Positions 25,835-37,693 are shown, counted from the first letter of the stretch. The stretch is 57,500 bases of DNA from Bigelowiella natans CCMP2755 (GCA_000320545.1 ADNK01001114.1:1-57500); one strand, 5' to 3'. Notes: generated by a model from the letters alone, not told the origin. Translations and numbers: made by a program.

Positions 25835-26199
25835 ACTGATGATACTGATGATGTGGTGACATTAGACAACTTCGCGACGAGCGGCGTGAGATCTGGGAAA
25901 ACGAGGCCAAAGTCCTCCAAGAGCTCAACGACTGCGATTACAGCGTCAGCCTTATCAGCGCCTTTGTCGCGGAGTTCCACATAAAGAAACCGGTGAAGGA
26001 GGAGGAAGAGGAAGAGGGAGGAGCTGCAATCAGTCAAGAGGCAACAGCGGCAGTGACAACAACAACAACAACAACAGATGCTGCGCTAGAGAGGGCAGGG
26101 ACGGAATCTGGGTCGTCGTGTGTACATAGTAGTAAGAGGGCTGGTGATGATAATGCCACGCATTACGGTAGCACTACAAGTAGTTGTAGTAAAAGTACC

Positions 26200-26233
<34 letters not shown>

Positions 26234-26694
26234 GCAATAAAAGTAGCAGTAGAAGAAGAAGAAGAAGGAAAAGAAATATCTCCTCCTCCTCCTCCTCCTC
26301 CTCCTCCCTCCTCCTCGTCCAAGACGACGACGCGACGTTTTGTCCTCGTCATGGACATTCTCGACAACGGCCTTTCCGACGAGCTGCACTTCGCCATAGC
26401 CTACAGCAGGAGGCTTCTCAGAGGCTACGCGCAGCAGCTGCTTGGAATGCTTGGCCAGCTCCACGCGCGCAATGTAGTCCACGGAGACCTTAGCTTCGGA
26501 AATCTCCTCCTCTCCAAGGACACGGGCCGCCTTGTACTTGCTGATTTCGGATTTGCGAAGTCCTCCTCCTCCCCCTCGTCGTCGTCGTCGTCATCGAGCG
26601 GGCTGATGCCCCCCCACCCAGGTTTTAGTCGCGGTGAGTCATCATCCTTCTACACTGCGCCAGAGCTGCTGGCGAAAAGGCGAGTAGTACCGCC

Positions 26695-26735
<41 letters not shown>

Positions 26736-27010
26736 CAACGCTGCCCGCTGATAAGGAGAAGGATGATGTGCTCATACCGGATGCTGCTTCTGCTGGTGGT
26801 AGCGGTGGTGCTATTATCGATAATAATGATGAGAATGAGGAGGAGAAAGAAAAGTCGAAGAAGACGATGATTAGGTAATTGTAGCAGTATCATCAATAGG
26901 AGTAACGGCAAGTATTATTATTATTATTATTATTAGAAGTAGTAGTAGTTGTTGTTGTTGTAGTGGCGAGACCCTTTTGGACAGAAGCTACTGACAACGG
27001 AGTAACGATC

Positions 27011-27043
<33 letters not shown>

Positions 27044-28835
27044 CTGACTTCACTGTGCGTATCGTCACTGATAGCCTGCCTGTAAGGTCCATGAGGAGGC
27101 GCCCTTCCCCCTTCCTCCTCCTCCTCCTCCTCCTCTGAACGCCATCCCTAATCCTCCTCAGCTATTCCTCGAAAGTGGACATCTACAGCGCGGGGGTGAT
27201 GCTGCTCACGATGTTCCTGGGGCCAGGGATCATAAGCGCCTACAAGAGGGCGCAGAGGACAGGCAAGGTGAAGGACTTCTGGAGCAAAATGGTGGGAGAA
27301 GAAAAGGAAGGAGGAGCGGCCAGCAAGAGTGCCCTGCCCGGCGATTGCCACCCCCGTTATCACCACCATCTCAGTCAAGAAGAGAGCGTGCTGCTAGATG
27401 GAATGCTACAGCGTGACCCCGAGGCTCGGTGGGGTATGGCCAGAGTAAGGGCAGCAGCCAAACGTTGTTTCTTAGAGCAGGAGCAGGAGGAGGAGGAGGA
27501 GGGGAAGATGAGAGAAATGGAAGGGGGGGTACTAGGAAGAAGAACCAACACCCTCGTTAGCAGCAAGAGCAACAGCAAGAACTCTGCTTCTCAGCAGACA
27601 AATCTGGTGATGATTCTAATCTGTGAGAGCATTCGTATGGTTGCTGTCGACACACACACACACGCATGCAAAGCGCACGCTTGTAACAAGTAAGAAGAGA
27701 GGATACGAATATCCGCGCGCCAACCGAAGCTAATAAACCTTGATTCTTTTTTGTCGCACCATCCAGCTGGGGCGCGTGGAGGATGTGCGCCGGAGCTGCC
27801 GAAAGCTACGGAGGAATGGCGTTGATCACGACATCGAGTCATCACAACGGAAACTGCATCTTGTGCTAGAACCGTACGACAAGAGTCGTACTAGCGAAGC
27901 GGTAATATTCGAGGAGTTGCTCAGACATCACTGGCAACACCGATATGATATTTACGCTGTCCCCGATTCAGCAAAGACGGAACTGTCGGTGCATTCGGCC
28001 CTCTCATTACGACAGCTCCTTGCAAGATTTCCGTCTTTGCCGTTTTGGATATGATGATGCTTCCAGACACCATTTTCGCTCCTCAGTCGCAGCGGCTGGC
28101 AAAAACCTCTTTCATGATGCTTTCCATTTACTACATGTACTACTACATGGATGACGATGTGATCGAATATATACGTGCATTTTGGACCGCATTTCTCTTT
28201 CAACTATCCAATGTGTGCCGTTCATGAGTTAATTTTCGACGTCACCACTGCCACCCCCTCCCCCTAGGAGCTCCCGAAGACGGAGGCTACTGTGTACAGG
28301 AGAGAGGCCCGACCTGGGAAATGCTACACCGTCCTGGAGTGCTTCGGTGTTGACCCAAAAGACGCGCTGAAGTTGCTTCTCAACTACTTCATGAGCTTGC
28401 CTGACGTATATTTAGACACGACGGACATCGACTCCTTCTCGGTACTGACCACTGCTCCTGTTTTCGTCCCCCACCCCCCCCCCCCCCCCTTTCTTTCTCT
28501 GGGTGTGCGTGCGTCGTTCAGATGAAAAATGATTCAATTCCTCAAGTTGGCCACGTGTGTATCTTCAGGTTCTGATATCCTTAAAGCTACGCGAGAAAGC
28601 CGACCTCAAAGACGGCGGAGCCAAGGATAAAAAGGAAGAGGGGGAGGAAGAGCATCAACCGCCTCAACCACCTCTTCACATCATCCAAAGCGTAGTCAAG
28701 GTCTTCCAATCGCCAGACGATCCGGAGAGCTCGCTGATAGAACTCAGGAATCATGGCACCGAGGCCATGGTATTTCTCGAATTTTTCGAATCCTTGAGGA
28801 AGGTGCTGCCCTATCGTGTGCATTGCTATTATTAG
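19463..28835 (+). CDS. Multi-kinase protein: two pseudokinase domains, one predicted active kinase, KA1-like tail
   Basis: Exons found by phase: 19463-19941, 20116-20163, 20245-21812, 22072-22393, 22618-22785, 23130-23340, 23537-23645, 23741-23978, 24328-25421, 25580-25672, 25866 to about 26.1-26.2 kb, about 26326-26874, 27162-27606, 27767 to about 27901, 28268-28441, 28569-28835; roughly 2,000 residues. Kinase 1 (about 129-466): no glycine loop, VALK lysine kept, HRN for HRD, SGF for DFG, MAPE kept. Kinase 2 (about 665-1030): same pattern, VALK, HRN, SAF, MAPE. Kinase 3 (from about 1386): intact GSGAYGHV loop, ALK lysine, HGD, DFG and TAPE, so probably active. Exon 20245-21812 spans most of kinase 1 and the start of kinase 2, and exon 24328-25421 links to kinase 3, so this is one gene. 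The tail resembles tandem KA1 domains. The fold is CAMK-like. The frame slips by one base near 23300; exon ends at 26.1-26.3 kb and 27.9 kb are unresolved. Confidence 0.75.
23457..23487. repeat. (CA)n microsatellite in a kinase-gene intron
   Basis: CA repeat in the intron between the exons ending at 23340 and starting at 23537. A second CA run (about 23653-23686) lies in the next intron. Confidence 0.9.
24143..24216. repeat. Long interrupted (CA)n microsatellite in a kinase-gene intron
   Basis: About 70 bases of CA units broken by GCACATGC segments, in the intron before the exon starting at 24328. Confidence 0.9.
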
Positions 28836-29779
28836 CTTTTATACTTTTTGTAAGCAGCGTGTTTTCCCTAGCGGACGATATTAACAGCAGGTAGATTATT
28901 TCGTGTATGCAAGTGCTCAGAAATCAACCCGCCATGACAACGCTTGTTAAAATTTGAATACGCGTTGCGTGAGGTGTAGAAGAGATGCATGTCATCACTG
29001 AAGTTTGTAGGTGTTTTCCATGTGATGCCGCGATCTCATTTAGATGCTTTCATCATTACCCTTGAGAATATGAGAATTCGTGGCGCTACGCTGCCTGCTA
29101 GCCCGCCTTACAAATACTCCTGATCTCATAGAATGTTGCGTGCTGCATGTGTACATGCAATCTGCTGCAGCCCTCCGTGTGCGCGATCTTGTAAAAATAG
29201 ATTTTGCAAGAATGCATGGTGTTGAGTTGCTTTGTGCGTACAAACAACTTGTCTAGTTGTGCCTTGATGCACGATACACAACAGCATGCACGATCGATGT
29301 CAGCAATTGCGGCGCGCAATGAAGTGCGAACCATGCAGGCCTTGGTGTAGCTCGAGAGAGACTATAGAGACTCGTACGCAGACAATCGATATCCTTCCAC
29401 ACATACATGCATGCGCATTACACACATACATTTTGCGTATTACGTTGCTTGACAGCGCTCATTCGTATTGACTGTTATATCTACATTCTATATGTAGCGA
29501 AGACGCAGGGAGACGCACTACTTTCCCGCTTATCTCTGCATGCATGTAGCTCAGATGTGATATCGATTTCGTACGCTGTCTTTCAAGCGCGTCGTCAGTT
29601 TGCAAGCTACGATATTAATGTTGGTAGTATATAATAAGATGATGTGTTATACAGACTTAACTTGCAAGTATGATCGTGTCTGAAGCACTGCAAAGCTAAC
29701 GAAATAATGAGCACAGGTTCCAAGCCTGCATGTTGATGCTCCTCCTCGTCGCTCTCCACCATGCGCTTCCAGCCCATTT
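28836..29779. other. Convergent intergenic region kinase gene / PDI-ERGIC
   Basis: About 940 bases between converging 3' ends with no supported gene. The stretch 29100-29640 is dense in short palindromic words (GCATGC, TGCATG, CGATCG, GCGCGC). No RNA gene recognised. Confidence 0.5.
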
Positions 29780-32037
29780 CTAGCCTAATTTCCCCATCCG
29801 TGCTTTGGCAACGACACCGTTGTACGCCTCGTTGACAATGCCCATCACAGTGAACGTTCCCCCAATCAGGGCGAGCAGATTTGTTATGAATTCATAAAAA
29901 GGCCTTCGCTTCCACTCCTTCACAACTTGCATCGGGGAGAGGTCGTAGTGGAACCTTACGTGCGCGAGCTGCTCGGAGACGTACGAATGGCTAGAAATGG
30001 TGTGCTCGTACATCTGCTTCTCGCTGCTGAGACCAAGCGGCCTCGTCAGGGTCTGCACGACCTTGAGGTAGTGCTCGTGGACGACGTGATCTTTCGGAGA
30101 GTTGAAGTTTCGACCGTACCACTTGCTCACGAGGGCTCGATGGGAGTCGTCCTCCATCACCGCGAGCATCTGTTCCCACGACTCCGGCACGGAGTTGAAG
30201 GAGAAATGGTGCACGACGTGCGTGAAGTTGATGTGCTCGCGGTTGAAGTTATGCTCTCCAGACTTGACCGAGAACTGGACGCTAAGTGGTGGATGGTGGT
30301 GGTGGGGAAGGAGACACGCGAGAACGTCAGGCATTTGAAATTCTATCGTGAAGCTTGGTGGTGACAGGGTAGTCGTCGGAACAGCTTTGGCGCACAAGAG
30401 CAGCACATGCGTAATGGCAGTAGTTGTGGCATTTATTAAGCGAATGAGGAAATGTTGGTACTGTACTGATTACTGATGCATTGCACTATGATTTTTGCTC
30501 AGAGAAACCATATACTGGTGCTTTCATCACAAGTACTCTGGCACTCTCCTCCTATATTTCTCCAAATGCGTGCGCGCGTATGTGTGTGAGTGTGTGTGTG
30601 CTCGTGTGGATGGTAAAGATGTTGTCCAAAACGGAACGTACTACTCTACCTTCCAGGAACACGGTGCACCAAGAGATGTCCAGATACCGAGCAGCCAACG
30701 TCACTTCGTGTCTTTCCCTTGTTCGCCACCTTTGCCTCCTCCGCCTTCTTCTTCGAAACAGCCGCGTTCTCAGCAAAGTGGACCAGGTCGTTCACGGTCC
30801 TGGGGCCGCGGTAATTGGGGGGCACGAGATGGCCGTTATGGAATAGCTGGATGGTGGGCAGCGCGTGCACTTGGTGCTCTTGGCACAGAGACGTGTCCTG
30901 GTTGATTATGATTGATGATGGGGATGATGATGATGATGATGATGATGGTGATGAGGTTATGTTCCAGTGATAATGATGACGACAGGGATGATAACGTGGC
31001 AACAACTCACACTATACCACATGCACAGCTCGAAAGCACTCACGATGGGGCGCCGAGCGGAATAATAAGCAATGATTAAATCGGCTACAATCGGCTACAC
31101 TCTCAGCAACGGACGGGGGACGTCTATATATCCCTGATTAGTACCTTTGTGCATTCAACCTTTGGGAGGGTGATTGCTGCACCGCGGTTTTTCAGCACCT
31201 CCCCAGCCGATTTCCAGATGGGGTCGAGCTTTTGACACCAATGGCACCTAAAATTTCGGGGGGAAGAAATTCATAAGACGAAGATGAGCACTGCCCTCTA
31301 CCGATGCGATCATTACATGATATGAAGCAATACAATGATTGTGGTGCACATGGATATCTGTTTACCGACGTGATCTGTCATCCCACGTCGAATTAAAACA
31401 CAGGACATGCGATAACGTTTGTTTAAAAGTTACACAAAATGGCCTTTTCCGTGTATTTTATTCTATACTGCATCATCATCATCATCATCATCATCACGAT
31501 CACAAGGTGTACTACTTACCAGCTGGCTCCGAAGTATACGAACACCCACTCGTGAGAGTCGACGTACTTGGTAAACGTGTCTGCAGCAAGCACAGTCGGT
31601 TCATACGTGTCCTTAGTCGTCGCTTCGTTGGCTACGAGATTCTCCGCCTCGCTGACATGGTCTTTTGGAGCTGCGTGGTGGTGGGAGTGATCTAGATCTG
31701 GCATCTGCTCGCCATTCTCATCAAGAGGAACCTTCTCTACATTCTTCTGAATGTCCATCACGTTGGTCCCAAGCATATCCTCAACGTCCACGCTGATATG
31801 GTCGCAGTGGCACGACGGAACGGTGACGTTGAAGTTGACCCAGATCGAAGTAGCGGAGTCCTGGTCCACCACAATCGTGGTGCTCTCGTGGCCCGCTATG
31901 AACGACCAGAGCTCTAACGTGAACAAAAGTGTCATGAACAACGCGGCAAGCATCGAGATGGTTCCGCCCCCCGACGTCTGCACACGGAAGTCCGCGGGAA
32001 TCCGCTTGTAAAAGTCGAACTGTTTGAGACTCTGCAT
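29780..32037 (-). CDS. PDI-ERGIC fusion protein (ERGIC-type cargo receptor with inserted thioredoxin domain; PDIL5-3/5-4 type)
   Basis: Four exons (32037-31520, 31247-31145, 30897-30650, 30281-29780) join in phase to 456 residues. The N-terminus (KQFDFYKRIPADF) is the ERGIC/Erv41-46 start, followed by a membrane segment (about 28-48) and a lumenal ERGIC part. A thioredoxin domain follows with active site WCHWC (Cys174 and Cys177, split by intron 1) and a later LPTIQLF strand. ERGIC then resumes (GHLLVHRVPG, HNFNREHINFTHVV) and ends in a second membrane segment (LLALIGGTFTVMGIV). This architecture is known from plant PDIL5-3/PDIL5-4 and from several protists, and acts in the ER/ERGIC. Plant members often lack the second active-site cysteine, as I recall; here both are present, so thiol exchange is plausible. 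Intron 1 carries an ATC repeat. The gene is divergent to the 33096 gene. Confidence 0.9.
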
Positions 32038-33095
32038 GGCTACGTCTGCGTGTCTGCGTCAGCGGTCTCAGGGGAATTCAATTGCCGTTCCTCGTTGAAC
32101 TTGGAGGGTCCAGAATTTGAAACGATGGATCGGCTCGGAGAGTGGCAATTCGTCTGCTCGCGTAGCCCTTCTTCGAGCGTTGGGTGGGGAAGGTAGTAGA
32201 TGAAGGTGGGGGGGTCGTACAGTGGCAGCGCCAGAATCCGCAGACAGGCTAGCTCGCGCACAGAGCAGCAATCCGACAACCGAATGCCCCGAATAAACCT
32301 AAAAAAAAAGGTCTTTCTGCTCGCAGGCCAAAGCTCGCGCTCAGCCAGCTCCGATCCGGACATGTCGCAAGTTGCGCAGACAAAATCTGTTGCTCCAAGA
32401 CCATGAGGAAAACACTGGGGGATTTCATCCAAAAATGCGAAAAACCGGCATTTCCGTGAAATGTCCGGCGCTCGTCAGCTGCTGATGTCAGTCCGATAAA
32501 TTTACTCTGGGACTCTGAATTTGTCGCGTCCCACAGTATTAGTGAGTGAAGTTCGGAATTGCTACATTTGCTTTTTAGGGCAGCATCAATCCAAGGATGT
32601 TTAGGATGTTATTTCACTGTGCGTCATAATAACCTTGATGACGCACGACTAAAAGTACCAAAACGCATTAAGATTCATGTTGGCACCGTGCGAAAGTCAA
32701 AGAACCCTTAATATTTTTTCTTACGACATCAAAATATCGGTATTTTATAAGTAAAACTTCCTCGTATCTCTGAATCTACTCGAAACGCTGTTATTCGCCG
32801 AAGTGGCACCACACAGACGACGTGCTTCGGCCAGCGGAGGGCGCGTGTTGTTGCCCTTGACCAGAGAGTATCGATGAGGCGGGTATGCAGCTTTATAGTG
32901 CATCCTTTCGCTTTCAAGCGTCTCCGAACATGTGTGCCGACAAGGATGCTAACGGGAATGATAGCACAAAGCCACGACATGTGTCAAGGTTGCCATCCTT
33001 CGGATGATTTCGTATTGGATTAATCATTGATACAAACAGGAGGCGGGATATTGGGAACTAGAAAGCGAAGGGTATGGGCTAGACCCTTAGCAACT
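32038..33095. promoter_or_regulatory. Divergent spacer between PDI-ERGIC and the 155-residue protein
   Basis: About 1.06 kb between divergent start codons. The short ORFs (32040-32432 minus, 32729-32980 minus) show no family resemblance or splice support. It contains both promoters by position only. Confidence 0.4.
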
Positions 33096-33793
33096 ATGGC
33101 CACTATCACGAAACCGGCTTCGTCGGAGTCATCCAAACAAAATCCACCGGTAGTCATCGTCACTCCAGCGGTTGTATGGAAGCTCATATTGTGATGTTTG
33201 TAATACAGACCGTCGTATTCTCTTCTAAAAGGCTGCGTTCCTGCCGGATGATTCGAAAGATGATCAAGGAGATATTCGGGTTTGTTAAATCATCGCGATG
33301 ATCTACAGTCCGAGACCATGACTATTTTGCTTGTCACAGCCACCCGAACGTTCCAGCAGAGGGGGAGGTGGTTAGATCTCTTCCTCCCCATAAAGATATG
33401 ATCGTTGCTCTGGTTCCTGAAGATAAAGGACTGGATGTTTCCAAGCTTCGCCTCTCGTACACTTTTCAAAGTTTGAAAAATGGATGTAAATCTAAGACGT
33501 TAATTCGATCAGTTACCCTACACAACCTATCACGGAGGATGAGGCCGGAGACATGATGATGTACACGGCAGCTCGTGTTCGTATCGACCATAGCTTACTT
33601 TTATACTATCCTCATGCTTACGATCATGTAAGTCAAATTTGCGAAGAATATGTGTTGGGTGTATGCAGCTAATTGTCTCTTTCCTTATGTGTGTCATTCA
33701 AAGCTGATGGTGGACGAATCACTGCGATATTGGGACGACGGGCACGTTCTTTTCGGGGATTTTGCAGAGTCTGATTCCACGAAGGAGAATTAA
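33096..33793 (+). CDS. Unrecognised small protein, five exons
   Basis: Exons 33096-33170, 33209-33279, 33340-33456, 33513-33627 and 33704-33793 join in phase to about 155 residues; the introns are only 38-76 bases. The first donor could be three bases further right, adding one valine. Visible features: a Ser/Lys-rich N-terminus, a beta-like PPVVIVTPAV segment, a basic stretch (SKRLRSCRMIRKMIKEIF), then SLPPHKDMIVALVPED, a short Met run (DMMMYTAARVRI) and an acidic C-terminus (YWDDGHVLFGDFAE). No signal peptide or membrane segment. I do not recognise the family. The model is supported mainly by matching phases at all four junctions and by the even density of sense codons. Moderate confidence that a gene is here, lower for each exon. 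Confidence 0.55.
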
Positions 33794-35041
33794 ATATATT
33801 TTTGAGTTTTCAAAGAATTATTCATCATAGAATGAAAACGGAAATCACGGTTTTATTGGCACTCGACTCCATCCATAAGATTTAGCTTCAGTTATCTAAG
33901 AACAAATCTAGTCGTTAAAAGAATGAGCTCGGAGTCCCAGATTTTATTATTGGAAATGAAAATCCCGATTAATCTGGCTCGAACTAATCAGCCGGGATGG
34001 CACATAGAATTTTAAATTCAGTCGATGCGCCGAGATTATAAGATGGACGGATCGTCGGGGCACGATGGTATTTATATGTACAAATATGCAATGTGGTATG
34101 CCTTGATTGAGATGAAGAAAAGTGCAGTTTGTTGTATTTATGTAAAAAATCAACATCATACATGCGGTAGTCGTGTGGTTAATAGTAGGATAATACCCGT
34201 ATCTTAATATACCTGCGTGCTGTGCGTGGCGAAGCCGATTATAGCTTTGGCGAATATACTTCTTCGCTAACATAAGGCAAGGGCCCTGCTAGTAATGTCA
34301 TCGCAGCTATATAAATAGTATGTAATTCGCAATGCAGGCAATGTATCTAGATGGGCGGTACATGTTTTGTGTTATTGTTGGCCATAGGCTCGATCTGTAG
34401 ATGATAATGCGTGTGGCCATGCTAAGAAGTACTAGATATGCGCTGTGAGCGCGACGCACGCCCTTATAAGCGCCGTAGCCACGTATTTGAAACAAGTAGG
34501 CTCTTCGGATATCAGCCAGTGCACATGTCTGGGCAACGTCCGATGGACATCCAGCTAGAAGAACATATGGGATGAAGTCCCTCTATAGATAGCTAAGACA
34601 CCACTCTGCTTGTACTCTGTGGCATTTTATTCCCGATTGTTATTAAATTGTCGTGCTTCATTATCAGCAACGCATCGCATCGCATATACTTCTTGCTTAC
34701 ATGTAACATATATATATATATATATATATAATAATAATAATATATATATTATCCGTCTACTCGTTGCGAAAGATTAATTCTATTCGGAAAAATAAAATAT
34801 TTCAAAGATAAATTCGGTCATGATATAGCTGTCAGTCTATTACGATGCACAAAACCCAGAAGATAGTGTGCACGAATCAGTCATTGGATGTAGCTGTTGC
34901 ATCGGCACAATTAATTTGCACAACGCCCATCCTCACCATAACCAAGCTTGTGATCTAACTAAGGCACTGTTCCTCGCACGTTTTTCTATCTCCGTCATTC
35001 CAACATATTCCAGATTCTCCAAATCACAAGCCTGGATGATG
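33794..35041. other. Convergent intergenic region with an AT/TA repeat
   Basis: About 1.25 kb, AT-rich, between converging 3' ends. It holds a (TA)n/(ATA)n tract at about 34707-34750. The short minus-strand ORFs (33947-34273, 34307-34495) have no resemblance to known families and no splice partners. No RNA gene seen. Confidence 0.5.
34707..34750. repeat. (TA)n and (ATA)n tract
   Basis: About 22 bases of TA, then several ATA units, then TA again. This is the only clear microsatellite in 32-37 kb. Confidence 0.9.
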
Positions 35042-37317
35042 TTACTGTGAAGCATGTGGATCGAGCTTAAGTCTCTTAAAACAGCCTGGTAGAGGTGTAC
35101 CTGAACGTCGCAAATGAACGTCCATACTATGAGTACCCCCTTTCATGAAACAATGGCAAACGACACGACCATATTAACAGATATTATACGAAAACAAACC
35201 TACCTTGGCTAAGGCACGTTTTTCTTGCTCCCTAAGATACATCCAGGCTGCTTCTTGAGCCTTCACAATACCTCCTTCTCGGGCGATTTCTTCCCGGTGC
35301 GGACGCGTTGGATGCATGCTGCTTCGCATGTCCATCCAATGCAAACGCCTCCGGTGACTGATAAGAACCTTTTTGCAGCGGTCCGTCGCTGTCAAACCCT
35401 AAGTAGTTGCGCGACAAAAATCTCTGATGTAGCCTAGGAAGTAATATCTATTCTGAATGGGCCTATCACTTCGCTACCAGGTTCCTATTACTATTATTGT
35501 TATTATTATTATTATTATTATTACCTGGACATCCGTGGCTAAAACATCAGCATTACTGCCAACTAAAGTATCGACAAGCCTTAAGGCGTTCGTTGCAGCA
35601 CTCTTATTTTTGTGAGTCTGGCCAGCCGCTGTTAGAATCGGATTTAGGTCGCCGTCGTCGTTATGCGTGTCTACATCTGCGCGAGCCTCCACGAGGTACC
35701 GAATTGTTCTTAGTTTACTATTGAAGCATTGAATTTCCTCTGCGACTTTAGTTGCTACGCACAGCAAGGTTCTTCCTGCACAAAAACGGAACGTTAGGGA
35801 ATGAAGGCTCGCAGTCGTCGTCGTCGTCGTCGTCATGACTATTTCTACAACATACCTTTCAAATCCCGCACCCGATTGACATCAAGATTCCCTTGACACG
35901 CTTCTAAAATGGTTTGTACGCCAGCCCCCCTCCGCACGGCCATTACGATTGGAAGCTCATGGCCGCCACACGAGCTAAGATCCGCCTTCCCATCAACCAG
36001 AATTTTGATCATAGCCTCGTTCTCCTGCTTGATGGCATGATGAATTGGCAGCCACCCAGTCCCATCAACAATATTCAGGTCTGCACCCGCCTCGACTAGA
36101 TACGCAAGCAGCCGTACATGGCGAGATTGAGCTGTCCGATGCAGTATTGACGATTTCGGCCCCATCGAGTCTTGGGGGTTCCTGGCAACTGCATTGATAT
36201 CGATTCTCTTTAGCTCCACGAGTGCTTGTATAACAATATGGCAACCCTCTTCCTGGGCCTTCTGGTACAGTGTCTCTACATTGACAGCGTTGAGGCCGAT
36301 GAGGGCCTTCACGGGAATGAGAGGGAGCTCGCACACCAGCTCGATTCGCGGTCTTAAATTCGTAAGCTTGACTAACTGTATCAGGGCATCGTGCTTCTGC
36401 AATCGACAGGCTACGTCAAGATAGTTGCCCATACGATATGAAGTGTCGGCACCGCTATTTATGAGCAGCTTTATGTTTCCTAAACACTCGAATTTTACAG
36501 CGTTGTAAAGAGCTGAGATGCTATCGACCTTGTAATTAACGTCGGCTTTCTGCTCTATAAGATACTGAACAATGTGGCAGTGAGGTGTTCTCGCTGCAAC
36601 CATCAACGGAGACCTATTCATCTGACCAGGATTTCTATAATTTATACTCTGCCCTGTTTTCTCTACTAGAAACTTTACAGTTTCCAATGAGCCGCTCGGA
36701 ATGGCCTTCTCTAGTGTTGTCTCGCCTTCGAAGTCAAGATCCCCATTACCAGGGGGAAACGAGTCCACAAGCCGAGTATACTCACAGCCAAAAGAGCGCA
36801 TTTGTCCAATCAAATTCCTTCGCTGCCAATCGTTTGATTTAAACTCTTTCTCCATCCACTGGTAGAAGCTCCGAAGCTTCTTCACAACCATTTCGTGGCA
36901 GTTCTTTCGCCTCGCGACAGTCTCATCGAAGGAACGTTTTAAAATCTTGACGTTGCCGAGGCTGGCGGCCATATGAACGGCGAACCTGCGCAAAATTCAA
37001 TTCAGTTCCGTTGGCAGAATTGCTGGTTGTAGTCCTAGTGCAAGGGAATAAACATCGGAATAATGTTGGATCAAGATTGCCCTTGATCTCTTCATATAGA
37101 GCCGCTTAGTCTCCACAACTGAGTCTCTCGCCAATACTATATATCTCAAATGCCTACGTCTCTCCCCCTAGTGACTGATGGAAGGAAATCAAAAGGAAAC
37201 GAGTGGATAAGTAGAAATTTTTATCTATTACCTCTCGCCATTGGCTCTCCACGTCGGAGCTGTATGATCTTCGTCGTTCTCGACGTGCATAGCACTAGGA
37301 GGGCTTTCAGCCGACAT
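35042..37317 (-). CDS. Ankyrin-repeat protein (five exons)
   Basis: Exons 37317-37232, 36985-35856, 35775-35525, 35398-35204 and 35074-35042 join in phase to 564 residues. The short N-terminus (MSAESPPSAMHVEND) leads into ankyrin repeats recognisable by TPLH-like and GAD motifs: FAVHMAASLGNVKIL, SPLMVAARTPHCHIV with EQKADVN, SALYNAVKFECLGNI with NSGADTS, SILHRTAQSRHVRLL with EAGADLN, LPIHHAIKQENEAMI with DGKADLS, and one more in exon 3 (EARADVDT). A region with weaker repeats lies between. The last 75 residues (exons 4-5) are charged and end in RLKLDPHASQ. Ankyrin repeats bind protein partners, so no specific role can be given. Start: first ATG in frame. Exons 1-3 are sure; exon 4 uses an acceptor chosen by phase, and exon 5 is only 33 bases. 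Confidence 0.8.
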
Positions 37318-37693
37318 GACTTTAGCTTCACAAGCAATTCGGGAGGAATTGTGGAGCGAGAGACCAATCAGATTTTGGTTTTCAAATAAGTCAACGTATC
37401 AACGGCTCAGCGACCGGTTTCAACAAAATGATTTCGACTGACTACCGCTCCATCTATGCTACGAAAGCACCACCAACTGCAGCGAACTACGTTAAACAGG
37501 CCGGGTGAGAATACGCTCTCCTCTCCTCTCCTCTCCTCTCCCAGCTCTTTGATTGGGTGTCTGAGTTTTATGGGAGAGAAACTATTCATGAGAGTGGTTC
37601 TAAATACTATCATCTACAAGAGCGACATTTTATTGCGAAATCCCGAGAAATTGGCCTTTTTTTTGACCTAGCGACATCTTCATACGCACAAAA
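37318..37693. promoter_or_regulatory. Divergent spacer with a (TCTCC)n repeat
   Basis: About 375 bases between the ankyrin gene and the broken plus-strand ankyrin ORF. A short TCTCC pentanucleotide repeat lies at about 37515-37541. Regulatory role inferred from position. Confidence 0.4.
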
